Source of the DNA: Mayamaea pseudoterrestris
Lineage: Eukaryota > Bacillariophyta > Bacillariophyceae > Sellaphorales > Sellaphoraceae
Direction: 5' to 3'
DNA: 64,000 nt
Assembly: GCA_027923505.1 (NCBI GenBank)
Contig: BROI01000021.1
Span: 434,001-498,000, forward strand
This document shows positions 30,227 through 39,879 of this stretch, one piece after another. The translations under genes were made by a program, and so were the position numbers. How positions within the stretch are numbered: the stretch's first letter is position 1; each line of letters opens with the position of its first letter. Below the pieces are notes generated by a model, which did not search any database, was not told the origin of the DNA, and worked only from the letters and a program-made list of their open reading frames with translations.

Positions 30227-32176
30227 TTAAGCTTCATCGTCGCATGCAGTGCCAATGCAATTTTGTTCATCGTCGCCGCATGTCGTAGGCGGATGGTCAA
30301 TGGACGGACATTGCTTGGCTGCGTTTGCACTGCGTATTTTTTCTATCCGCACAGGTACTACTTCTAGAGGATTGCGAGACTTGATCGTCACAACGTCCAT
30401 CGCCCTTTCAATATAATCCATGTATTGACACTCGATATCATAGTCCAACAGCAAACATGGCAATGCTGGAGCCGGGTCAAGAAAGAAATCGTCCGCCTGA
30501 GCGTACCCAAACAAAAGTCCTGATTTCGTCTCGCCGTCAGTAGATACTTTGGGCACGAGGACAAACGATTGTTCGCCTTTCTCTTGGGCAAGGTTGTGAA
30601 ATTTGCAAGTTGATTGGCTTGAAGCGGATACTTGTAGCAGCAGGGCGAGGCCTTTCTTCTCTAGACAGCGAAAAAGGGATCGCGTCAAAACTTGCATTTC
30701 CTGTGTCGTTGCAAAGCTGGCAAAGATTCCCGATTGGACCGTGATAGGCACGCCAAACATGAGACTCAAATCTATTGATGCGTGGGGCAAAGCTTGTACA
30801 AGTTCCAGTTTGCAGCCTTCGAGGGCCTTCAGATCTGTTAATAGAATTCTGGCGCTAATGGAATCGAGCGCAAACGGCATTGTTCGATAACTCGCATCGA
30901 ATGCCACCTTGAATTGCGTTCCGTCTAGGAGTTCCGGAAGCTCGAGGACGATGCGAGCTTGAATATCTTGAGCTACTACAGATTTTCGCAAAATCTGGCG
31001 CGACAAGAGTTTGTATCCGGCGGAGCAATGTTCAATGACGGTAAATCGTAGGTCCATTGGAACTGTACTTGCAGCTGCAGTATCACTGGCTACACCTTGA
31101 TGATATCCTGTGGTCCGTAAAGACATCTCGTATTTGATGGCATGAATGCATTTCGTCATGGCAAGCAAGTGACTGGTTTGAAACAATGAGATATTTTTCT
31201 CAAATTCACCTTCCAATCTTTTGGCTCTGTCATGTACCTGCCCTCTCTCTGGATCCGCGAGCGTCAATCGCCCCGTTTCGGCCACAACAAAGTGAATGGA
31301 CCCGACGTCTCGGTTCTCGATCAAGGGAGCGATTCGGTTCAAAAAAGATACTACGCCCGTCCGGTGGCCATCCTCGCTCGTATCACAAAAAATAGCCAAA
31401 TCCGTAGTTACCAGCATAACATCCAAGGGAGGGGAGTCAACAAAGCTCTCTTTTACCATCACATTGACCATCTCGCCGTAGATCTTCCAAGAATATTTCG
31501 CGGATAACTCTTTGGGAACTGTTGCAACATGATGTTTCATGGTCTTATTAGGATCTTGCTCATACACCAGAGGCTTTAGCATGCTGTATTCGCTATCCGA
31601 TGTTACTGCATCAACAGGAACTCGTTGAATGCCAACTGAAAGTTTGCTAGTAGAAGGAACGGTGGTGGCAATATGATCAGGAGCGATTCCGCGGCTGGTC
31701 ATTGTTTGGACAAAGCCACGAAATCCATCGCAAACGTCAACGCCGTCTTGCATGCGCAGGCTGCGACAGTCAAAACCAATTGCTCGGCAAGCGTCGTTGT
31801 AGCGTTTATTCTCGTGCGACATTGTATTATCCGCGTCTACAATAGCAGCATTGGGTGCATTGTGTTCCGTCGTCGGCACCATTGTGGCGATTGCATCGTT
31901 CAAATTCTCGTCATTGATGCCAGTCTTTAAAGCCTTGGTGTCACTTTCATCAACCCAATCTAAGATGTCTTCTTTTGTTTCAAAAGATTTTTGCTGCTTC
32001 TGCAACTTCTCATATTCCTTGACTTCTGCGTTGTCGATCGAAAGATCCTCCGTCGTCGTCGCATCGCTAGGTTTCTTGCTGAAACGATTCTGCTGTTTCT
32101 TTGCAAACGGATTACTCGCTCCGAGGGCTGAGCCAGGTCCTGAGATTCTTATTGTAGGTTTAAGTTGTCGAGGCAT
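30227..32176 (-). CDS. Conserved-looking protein of unknown function
   Basis: Not recognised; 649 residues in one exon from the ATG at 32176. The N-terminal ~120 residues are polar (KKQQNRFSKKPSDATTTED). From ~150 on it looks folded: SWKIYGEMVNVMVKESF, PPLDVMLVTTDLAIFCD, MDLRFTVIEHCSAGYKLLSR, LELPELLDGTQFKVAFDASY, PHASIDLSLMFGVPITVQSG. The alternation of short hydrophobic strands suggests a beta-rich fold. There is no signal peptide, membrane segment or catalytic motif. The C-terminus (DHPPTTCGDDEQNCIGTACD) has several Cys. It lies 229 bp downstream of the HCF107-like gene on the same strand. Confidence 0.65.
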   Translation of the reverse strand: MPRQLKPTIRISGPGSALGASNPFAKKQQNRFSKKPSDATTTEDLSIDNAEVKEYEKLQKQQKSFETKEDILDWVDESDTKALKTGINDENLNDAIATMVPTTEHNAPNAAIVDADNTMSHENKRYNDACRAIGFDCRSLRMQDGVDVCDGFRGFVQTMTSRGIAPDHIATTVPSTSKLSVGIQRVPVDAVTSDSEYSMLKPLVYEQDPNKTMKHHVATVPKELSAKYSWKIYGEMVNVMVKESFVDSPPLDVMLVTTDLAIFCDTSEDGHRTGVVSFLNRIAPLIENRDVGSIHFVVAETGRLTLADPERGQVHDRAKRLEGEFEKNISLFQTSHLLAMTKCIHAIKYEMSLRTTGYHQGVASDTAAASTVPMDLRFTVIEHCSAGYKLLSRQILRKSVVAQDIQARIVLELPELLDGTQFKVAFDASYRTMPFALDSISARILLTDLKALEGCKLELVQALPHASIDLSLMFGVPITVQSGIFASFATTQEMQVLTRSLFRCLEKKGLALLLQVSASSQSTCKFHNLAQEKGEQSFVLVPKVSTDGETKSGLLFGYAQADDFFLDPAPALPCLLLDYDIECQYMDYIERAMDVVTIKSRNPLEVVPVRIEKIRSANAAKQCPSIDHPPTTCGDDEQNCIGTACDDEA

Positions 32177-32405
32177 GATGTCAATCTTTACTTGTGGTGC
32201 ATGATGTTGGCGAATTTGGCGTCGTCGCGAAAAGCGTGCAAGAAGTCGAAATATGCAATCGTGATTTGCGTGTCTTACCGTGTTTGCTCATTGTTACCGT
32301 AGCTAAACACGATTTTTCGTTCTGTACTTACTTTTGGTTGACCGGTGCAGTAGATGCAACTGACAGGCAGCAAAAAGAAACAAATCTATAATCTGATAAT
32401 TTGAA

Positions 32406-34781
32406 TTATCTAGATTTTCTGTTTCTCAGTTTAAAGGGAAGTTTTGTTTCGATGGCACGGTTATTCAGCCACACCCCGCCACCGCCTTCCCACCGAACAA
32501 CTTCCACTTCTTGAGGGCTAAAAGTTTTCACGGGATCGACTACAACTTCATCTTCTGGTCTCAACCCACGCTTCGGAATCAAATCATTGCTGACGGTAAT
32601 GGCTTCGCCAATGGCTCTCTGGTATACTTGCTGGGCAGCATCAACATTAGCTTGGCGCTGCTCCATTAGTTCGTAGTTGCGCCAGAGCGAAATCTTATCG
32701 TCACTTCCCGGAGCAAATTTGGGCAAGGCACGCTCAAATATGGATCTGGCGTCGCGAATGTTGCCAAGATCCGCTTCCATGCTTGCCCATGCGGTAATGG
32801 CAGGGACGTTGCGGCTGTCCGCGTCAAGCGCGCGACTAAAGCAGCGTCGAGCAGCTGCATAATCCTCCTCCCGCGCCTCCAAGATCCCCCACGCTTGCCA
32901 TAGCCTTGCGCAATGGTAGCCGCCCGAATTGTCTCCATTCAACTGGGCGCAAGCCCAAATTCCTTGTTGGAACACCCTGCGTGCATCTTCTGCTAAGCCG
33001 TGTTTCGTTTCCAGCACACCCCATGCTTGCCAGACGGGAGAGTGACGTTTGTTGACTTTCGTACCGCGACGTAGCAATTTTCTGGCAGCATCCATATCAC
33101 CAAGCTCGGCAACATACAACGCATATGCTTGCAGTACGCCAGCGTCACGTGGGTTTGCGTCAAGTGCTCGCTCAAACAAGTCAATTGCCTTTCTACTTTT
33201 TCCACCCGGTCGCTTAGTTTCCATAATAGCATAAGCCTGCAATACCCGTGAGTTGCGCTGGTCAAACTTTAAAACCTTCTCAAAGCACTCTTCGGCATCT
33301 TTCCAGTTCTCCGCGCTAGATTCCATTACGCCAAGTTGAAGCAACGCAGCTGAGCAAGTAGGATCAGCTTTCAACGCAGATTTGAAAAGTTCCCTGGCCT
33401 TTCTCGCGTCTCCGGCTTTGTTGCATTCCAGTGTCGCCCATGCAGTGTAAACGTAAGCTGACGGCGGCAAACCGGCTTTCATGAGCTCATGCTCCGCTTC
33501 CTGGTAGCAAACTCGACCTGCATTGACACCTTGTCCAAGTTTTCGGGTTCGCAGTTGCGCAAGCGATACCCAACCAGCCGCGTGGGACGGTCGCGATCGA
33601 ACTGTGGCTATGTACAGCGCCTCGGCTTGCCCCAAGTTTCCCATTCGTTCCTCTAAACAACCCAGCGCTTGTAGCAAAAATGGGTTCGCACCTCGGTCTT
33701 TGCTGGATGGCGTAAATGCTCTAGCTATTCCTGCCTTTAGATAGCTTCGCGCAAGCTTAAAATCCCTTCGCCGTTGTGCACATCGACTAAGCCCTAGATA
33801 CGCGCGACCGTCGCGAGGGTCCAGCTGCATGGCTTGCTCGTACAACTCCTGCGCCTCTTCAATTCTTCCATGGCGAAAGTCTTTTTTTGCTAAATAGTTG
33901 AGTCGATCAGCATTAATCTTTAGTGGATTACCGACTCGTATGCCATCGCGGAACTGCACCGCACCGTCAGTAACCATGTAGGTGGTGGTATCAAATGTCC
34001 CTTCTGACGTCCGTCGCATGCCATAAATTTGATCCTCCACTAAGCGAGTTAGTCCACGATCAATGCGGTATGTTGAATTTGTTGTTAAGGCAGTGATGTT
34101 CAAGTCGATGGATGACGATGCCGCCAATCGCGAGGCAGCCACCTTCTCCGGTACTTTTGCCTGTACTTTTTTAAGTGGCGGAGGCGATGATCGCATTTCT
34201 GATACAAGTGATAATTTTTGTGCTATCAATGGTAGACGAAATGCTGTTGATTTTCGTTCCAGGCTAGGATTCTTCCACGTTAAGCTGCTCTCGCCTGAAA
34301 CAAGTACATTTGAACGCTTCGCGTTAATTTCGATATCACGTTCCTTGGCGGCATACAAGTCTCGATGAACCGACTCGGTGTCAATGACTGGTCCAGGAAA
34401 GAGTGACTCGAATGACCATATTGGACTTTCTCCTCGTGCATCCGCCTTTTCCATGATGCGTTCGAACTCGGCTTGTCGCTCCTGCTGAAGGAACTGCAGT
34501 TCCTTTTCCGTCTCGGGTATTCGCTTGCGCTGATATCGAGTCCGCCGTAATCTCTCTCGCTGCTTTCTAAAATCAAAGGGCCGTTTGTTTGTGAATGTGA
34601 CTCGTTGTCGCGGAATTTGAGTGAAAATCATGCTGGTTGTATCAAAGGCAGCTGTTCTCTCCGACTTGGATGAAGAAGTAAAGGCAAATGATGATGAAAC
34701 GAAGAATAGAATGACGAGGATCTGCCATTGCTGCATTTCTATCTTGGCAGTGGCAATTCTAAGAAGCCGTTTATCCATCAT
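32406..34781 (-). CDS. HAT/TPR-repeat plastid RNA-processing factor, HCF107/Mbb1-like
   Basis: In plants and green algae HCF107/Mbb1 binds plastid mRNA ends of the psbB-psbH unit and protects or remodels them. The protein here has up to 791 residues in one exon. The N-terminus (from the inner ATG at 34736: MQQWQILVILFFVSSSFAF) is a signal peptide with an SSFA-F junction, so stromal plastid location is predicted; the first ATG at 34781 adds 15 residues. About ten helical half-a-TPR repeats fill residues ~290-750, with repeats like PVWQAWGVLETKHG, LWQAWGILEAREED and LFERALDANPRDA. The region ~60-130 is very basic. Plastid gene order differs from plants, so the RNA target cannot be assumed. Confidence 0.85.
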   Translation of the reverse strand: MMDKRLLRIATAKIEMQQWQILVILFFVSSSFAFTSSSKSERTAAFDTTSMIFTQIPRQRVTFTNKRPFDFRKQRERLRRTRYQRKRIPETEKELQFLQQERQAEFERIMEKADARGESPIWSFESLFPGPVIDTESVHRDLYAAKERDIEINAKRSNVLVSGESSLTWKNPSLERKSTAFRLPLIAQKLSLVSEMRSSPPPLKKVQAKVPEKVAASRLAASSSIDLNITALTTNSTYRIDRGLTRLVEDQIYGMRRTSEGTFDTTTYMVTDGAVQFRDGIRVGNPLKINADRLNYLAKKDFRHGRIEEAQELYEQAMQLDPRDGRAYLGLSRCAQRRRDFKLARSYLKAGIARAFTPSSKDRGANPFLLQALGCLEERMGNLGQAEALYIATVRSRPSHAAGWVSLAQLRTRKLGQGVNAGRVCYQEAEHELMKAGLPPSAYVYTAWATLECNKAGDARKARELFKSALKADPTCSAALLQLGVMESSAENWKDAEECFEKVLKFDQRNSRVLQAYAIMETKRPGGKSRKAIDLFERALDANPRDAGVLQAYALYVAELGDMDAARKLLRRGTKVNKRHSPVWQAWGVLETKHGLAEDARRVFQQGIWACAQLNGDNSGGYHCARLWQAWGILEAREEDYAAARRCFSRALDADSRNVPAITAWASMEADLGNIRDARSIFERALPKFAPGSDDKISLWRNYELMEQRQANVDAAQQVYQRAIGEAITVSNDLIPKRGLRPEDEVVVDPVKTFSPQEVEVVRWEGGGGVWLNNRAIETKLPFKLRNRKSR

Positions 34782-34790
34782 GGTGATACG

Positions 34791-35918
34791 ATGACTCTTA
34801 CTGCCAGTGAAGGAAAGTTGGCCAGGCCAATCCAGTTTGTTGACGAAGAAGTGAGTGTTTGCCTACTTCAACTTGTGTAGGATGTAGGATGCGTACTGAC
34901 GCTGCCGTAGAAAGATGCTCAGAACCCATTCGTTCTCTGTGTTTTGCAAAACCGTTGCGACTTTAAGTGACAGATTCGTCCAAATTTTCGAAAGACACGG
35001 CTCGTCGGTCAGCACGACCTGAACAGAAGTTTAGGATATTGACGTGAAGATATCAGCACACTACGTGGTACACACTTTGCATTGGATGTCGGAGAAGATC
35101 GATGCTGCATACGAAACGAACCGCGAACAGATTTAGCGCTTGTACCGACCGACCTTCTGTACATGACCAATGATGGAAAACATAGAATGCATGCTAAAGA
35201 TCTGCATCGTGTTGAAGACGCCTATTGCATTTCATATTGGATTTGACAGTTTTGCATTCGCAGGGTGTCGGCCAGCCGACGGAATTCGGAGGATTGGTTA
35301 TAGGCGAGGGACAACAACAAGTCTGTCGGGAGACAGGGATTGCACCTATGTCGGAGAAGTAGCAGAGGGAAGGTGCCTTGCCCTAATGATGGTGACATTG
35401 ATCGAGTGATTGCTGATGAACCACGCCGACGAATTTTGTCCAGATTTCACACGGCTGGGCTCGTAGTCGTCTCGGCCATGGCGCAATGTGGCAAACATTG
35501 ACACCATTGAAAGCGTATCCTTTTCTGTATGCCTCATACGATTACAAAGAGATTGAACGAAAGGTATAGCCGGAAGAAACGGAAGCGATTACAAAATCTT
35601 CGGGCAGCCGTTAGACAGCTCGTGCACGACAGTACGACCCAATCTAGCTCCTGTCGAAAAACGAAGGGAAATGTGTTTGTAACCGTCAGGCGCAGTACTT
35701 TGACGTGGAAGCTTTTGCAGATAAGTGGACACATCAGGTCCGCGTTGCTACAGTCGCAGGCTTCCCCTGTCCATGTGGAAGTAAGTGCGGATTAGTTTTG
35801 TCACTGGCACATGCTTGTTTGCGCATCAATACGCTTGATTCTTCGTTACAGAAACTCACGTACAGAGCACGACCAAATTGAGTACGCGCCTGTGAGGAGT
35901 GACTGGATTAAAGTCTAG
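34791..35918 (+). CDS. Multi-exon protein of unknown function, found by splice-site chaining
   Basis: Not recognised. No single open frame is long, but short frames link through canonical introns of typical length in correct phase. Best-supported exons are 35444..35563 (begins ISHGWARSRLGHG), 35648..35780 (NEGKCVCNRQAQYFDVEAFA) and 35866..35918 (HDQIEYAPVRSDWIKV, stop), separated by introns of 84 and 85 nt (GTATAG..TCTAG and GTAAGT..TACAG). Upstream, 34791..34850 starts with ATG (MTLTASEGKLARPIQFVDEE), followed by 34911..34966 and 35057..~35208 (THFALDVGEDRCC). One further exon starts at 35264 after TTTGCATTCGCAG, but its frame and 3' end are unclear. The C-terminus has CVC and CPCG pairs. 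Its start lies 9 bp from the first ATG of the HCF107-like gene, or 54 bp from the inner one. The middle of the model is weak. Confidence 0.45.
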
Positions 35919-36347
35919 GAACGATGTGTTTTTTTAATATACAGCCATCAGTGCGGATGATTGTAAAAACGACAACATTTTTCGTCCGCAGAGAGTGATC
36001 AAGTGACAAATACGAAAAGGTTTTCAAGGTAGCTGGATTTATTTAAATGGGATACATTCGTGTCAATATGCTTCTACCGGTATGTAGTACGTAGCTGAAC
36101 TCGTTCTGCCGCGCTTGCCGCCGTGTAATAGGAGCAATAAATGATTTTTCGCAAAGTCGGAGATACTGCCGAGTCATTATTATTGCGGCATGATACGACT
36201 CGTGTGCACGAATCAACAGAATGGTGATTATTCTTAACTTCATAGAATAGCAGTAGCGCGATAGACGTGTGTAAGGTTTACTTAAAGCCTACTCGTAGAG
36301 GATAAAATAGAGAGTGTTTACGGATAACGAACGATAGCCATTCCATG
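35919..36347. other. Convergent intergenic region
   Basis: This 429-bp region lies between the stop of the multi-exon unknown and the stop of the second CTL gene. No exon, RNA gene or repeat was recognised. Confidence 0.45.
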
Positions 36348-37787
36348 TTAAAACAAGTCTGGCCAAGCCTGTGTCCACGAAGCTCGCATATTAGCAGAGA
36401 GATCCGGATAATGGCGTTCCAATTCAGCTGGTGCCTCACAGTAGCACACAATGACTGTGTTCATGGCCGAGGCAACAACAGCGAAGATGACAGAGGCGAA
36501 GGAAAATCCCACCAAGAAGCCAATACCAAAAGCTGCACCAGCGGCGTCGTCGATTCCAAAGTCAGCGAACATGCTACTATCAAACAGCCCAAAAAAGAGA
36601 CCAATGAGGCCTGTCGCAAGTCCAACGGCGACCGACATCATGAAGAGCACATTGTCAGCCAAGTCATCAGTTATAATGACAGTCCATCCCCGCTGCTGAA
36701 AAAGCTCAATAACATTTCTGCCGGCATCCAAGAAGGAAAATCCGTATAATCCAACGTATACATAGGCAAACTTGGTAATTTCCTCGATGATCGACTGGAT
36801 GCAACTTAGGAGGCACTGGATAATGCAGCTCAGGAATTGTAGCTCGTCGTTGTCTCTCGAATAGTATTCTAGTGCCCGAAGAGCTTGGACAATCGCCACC
36901 AAAAAGCTTCCAAAGCAAACGGACCCAAAGGAGTAGGTGGTAGTTCGTACAAAACTATCCGTGAGCGCCGAACTGCAGAAGCTATTGGCTTCCTCTGGAA
37001 CAAACCACCACGATCCTACTATCCCAGACGTCGTGCAATGAACAGTATTAGAAAGGACTTGGTGTACCCAATAGAAGCTGAGAAAGAGGAAGAAGACGAA
37101 TGCCGCATTATTGTCTTCCATAGACGACCCAAGTCCAAGCATCCATAATAAAGTCCAAGCAAAGGCAAGTCCAGTCATCGCATAGGCAAGCACAAGAACT
37201 CCAAGATTCGCCTTCACAGCAACCAACGCCGTTTTTAGATTAGCCGCCGCAAAAGCTAGTCGGTTCCAAACAAGTCTCGCGTAGCATATTCCAACCGCAA
37301 AACTGAGTAAGCCCAAGACGCCCATGAGAATTGAGCCAGTGACAAAGCCGAGTATACCAATTGCAAGACTCGTCAAGACGGAAAAGACAAGAGCCATTTG
37401 AACTAGCGTATCGGCGTGCTGAAACATGATTGATAGCGCCAAGGTCGCCATGACAATTCCGGCTAAACCGCAGATAGTCACCAGCCAAATAATAGCGCCA
37501 TGGCTACCTCCTTGCGTCCAATTACCATCACCACGATTCGCGATACCGATGAATAGAAAGACAAGCATGAAGGCCAAATGAATGTAGAAGGCAATGGCCC
37601 AGCCAACATCTTGAAATTTGCGAGGACGACGCTCCTCCAAGACTTGAACGTTGTCGTTGTTGTCAAGAAAAATACCATCCTTGCGGTGCAAAGGATCGGC
37701 ATCCGATGAAGCCTCTCCATGATAAGTCGCGTATGCAGTCTCAGGAGAGTGAGAGATAGCAACGCCTTGAACAATTGGGATAGTCAT
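36348..37787 (-). CDS. Choline transporter-like protein (CTL/SLC44/PNS1 family), complete
   Basis: 479 residues, one exon, about ten membrane segments. The N-terminal ~55 residues are hydrophilic. Family blocks are NLKTALVAVKANLGVLVLAY, FYWVHQVLSNTVHCTTSGIV, FGSVCFGSFLVAIVQALRAL, KFAYVYVGLYGFSFLDAGRN and the C-terminal signature VIVCYCEAPAEL. Homologues carry choline, or in yeast Pns1 an unknown solute, at the plasma membrane or organelles. It is a clear paralogue of the partial gene at 1..868: VKANLGVLVLAYAMTG here matches VKANMGVAIYAYLITA there. Unlike that copy it has no intron at the position following the AFAW segment. It is divergent from the IMP nucleotidase gene. Confidence 0.93.
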   Translation of the reverse strand: MTIPIVQGVAISHSPETAYATYHGEASSDADPLHRKDGIFLDNNDNVQVLEERRPRKFQDVGWAIAFYIHLAFMLVFLFIGIANRGDGNWTQGGSHGAIIWLVTICGLAGIVMATLALSIMFQHADTLVQMALVFSVLTSLAIGILGFVTGSILMGVLGLLSFAVGICYARLVWNRLAFAAANLKTALVAVKANLGVLVLAYAMTGLAFAWTLLWMLGLGSSMEDNNAAFVFFLFLSFYWVHQVLSNTVHCTTSGIVGSWWFVPEEANSFCSSALTDSFVRTTTYSFGSVCFGSFLVAIVQALRALEYYSRDNDELQFLSCIIQCLLSCIQSIIEEITKFAYVYVGLYGFSFLDAGRNVIELFQQRGWTVIITDDLADNVLFMMSVAVGLATGLIGLFFGLFDSSMFADFGIDDAAGAAFGIGFLVGFSFASVIFAVVASAMNTVIVCYCEAPAELERHYPDLSANMRASWTQAWPDLF

Positions 37788-38171
37788 GGTCCTTTGGAAG
37801 GTTGTACGATATTGGAAACGATGTTAGACTTGGTATAGGTTGATACCGACTTGTGTTTCGAGTTGCAGCCTTCGCCGCGAACCGGCGAGTTTCCGAGAAG
37901 CAGGCGTGGCGCCAGCCGGGCCATGACGTCATAGAATATGTCACGCGGGACACATCCATTCGCTAGGCAGAAGGTTCGGTCGACCATGGCAATGGCACCG
38001 CACGAAATCGCGCAGAGAGCTACCGTAGCCTCAAAACGAATGATCCAGTGCACCAGAGCTTGGAGCATTGAGTTTTTTACTGGTGGATGTTTTTAGCGTG
38101 CTTGCTATTACATATTAGAGTTCCAGTTTTAACAAGCAGGTCTTTATCGAAAAGTACCACTACGTATTGGA
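37788..38171. other. Divergent intergenic region, CTL / ISN1
   Basis: This 384-bp region separates two outward-facing starts and should hold both promoters. No repeat or exon was seen. Confidence 0.5.
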
Positions 38172-39808
38172 ATGTCCTTTTCTTCGCGCCGTCGGAATTA
38201 TCTTTTGACACCCCATCGTCGCGATGGGTTGATTGAGTGGTACGAGAAAGCTGAAAAAGAAAGAGCTTTACATGCAAACTAGACTGGACAGCTAACGGTC
38301 GTTTTATTTTCATTCTTCGATCGGCAGGATGAAATCCATGCTGCAGCACTCATTCGTTTTGGATGCTTTAGAGGAGACCGGAGCAGATACATTTTCTCAT
38401 TTTGAAACACTCATTGAAGAGCATCGAAGAATGGCATCGGATCCAGAGTCGTCAACGAATCACTCTCGTTTGAAGCGCTTGGTGCCAACGATTGGGGAGT
38501 TTCATACGCATCTACCTCTACGTCAAGCGTTCGAATTGTACAATGAGAAGCATAGGCTCACGCAGCGAAAGCACATTCAGATCTCATTCAATGAGGTGAG
38601 CGTTCATCAAGTGGTCGATACTCAAGGCTTTGCCTCCTCTCATTATCTTCTTCGTCGTTGCTCAGATTCGGCACATTCTTAATCTGGCTCAAATCATGGC
38701 GCTTCGAAAGATTCCACTGCCATCGGATGATTGTGTTTTAGAAACAATTTCACGAATGGCGAGGCGTATTTCAGATGTTTCCGACTTTGAGACGCATGAC
38801 TTTCAGGTTGATGAGCGATTCAATGGTCCGTCTCTTATAAGTTTCGATGGAGATCAAACACTCTACAGCGACGGTGAGAATTTCGAGAAGAATCCAAAGC
38901 TTGCGTTTTATCTCTTTCAACTGCTTCGCTGTAGAGTGCACGTTGCGGTCGTTACCGCTGCAGGCTACGAGTACCAGGTGGAGAAGTACGAGTATCGATT
39001 GAGTGGTCTGCTTCAATACTTTAAGGCTCGTGGCTTGAAGGAGGAAGAGTGCAGCCGCTTTTACCTGTTTGGAGGGGAATGCAACTATTTGTTGCAGCTT
39101 TCAGGCGACTTTCGCCTCAAGCCTGTCAAGGAAGGCGGCCCAGGAGGCTGGCTCACGTCTACAAAGTTCATTCAAGAATCACCGGCAAACTGGACAGAGA
39201 CAAACATCACCGCGCTTTTAGACGTTGCAGAATCTCAATTTACGAAATCATTAGAGGACCTTAATTTGCGAGGTCGCACGATTCGAAAGCGCCGAGCTGT
39301 CGGCTTGGTACCCAATCTTGGCCAAGAGATGACACGCGAGTCGCTTGACGAGACGATCCTTCGAGCGCACGAAGCACTGGCGAAACTGAACAGTGAAAAT
39401 GGACCGGTTCTTCCCTTCTGCGCATTTAACGGCGGAAATGACTGCTGGGTTGACGTTGGTAACAAACGGGTAGGCGTAAGGATTTTGCAAGCGTACTTGG
39501 GCGTCCCTAACGACGAGACTTTACACATTGGCGACCAGTTTCTAAACACTGGAAATGACTTTGCTGCACGGGATGTCAGTCCTTGTATCTGGATTATAAA
39601 CCCAGTCGAAACAACTTACATCTTGAAGTCAATTCTTCACCTGGCCGGTGTCAGCGTCGCTTCTTCAGAACATACGGCATTTGAGAGCGCCGTAGCCGAC
39701 AGTTCTCTTGAACGTAAAGAATGTGCGATTAACTTCGAGGAACTTGAGCGACGATCTGAAGCTGCCAAGCGAATGGACGTTTATACTGGCGATTTTACAA
39801 CGCCATAG
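38172..39808 (+). CDS. ISN1: IMP-specific 5'-nucleotidase (ISN1 family)
   Basis: Dephosphorylates IMP to inosine; HAD-like fold, cytosolic. Three exons, 38172..38239, 38328..38595 and 38666..39808, with introns of 88 nt (GTACGA..GGCAG, phase 2) and 70 nt (GTGAGC..CTCAG, phase 0), give 492 residues. Exon 1 has only 68 nt and encodes MSFSSRRRNYLLTPHRRDGL, matching the start of yeast Isn1 (HRKDEFIDW block); a model starting at the ATG 38329 would lose it. Later blocks are FVLDALEETGADTF, RLKRLVPTIGEFHTHLPLRQ, FNEIRHILNLAQIMAL, the nucleophile loop SFDGDQTLYSDG, VAVVTAAGYEY, FYLFGGECNYLLQL, CAFNGGNDCWVDVGNKRVGV and LHIGDQFLNTGNDF. Convergent with the phosphotransferase, 71 bp apart. Confidence 0.95.
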
Positions 39809-39879
39809 CCGTTCTTTACGGGCCTGACTAAAGAGAAGCGGTTAATTAAAAGGAAGTATAAATGCTCGTTCGCCTATCA

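Noticed and set aside
35529-35795. Basic 88-residue plus-strand frame
   Set aside because: It runs through a predicted intron (35564..35647) in a different frame; the spliced reading is more coherent.
38329-38682. ATG at 38329 as the start of the IMP nucleotidase
   Set aside because: It follows a good acceptor and would drop the conserved HRRDGLIEW start encoded by the upstream 68-nt exon.
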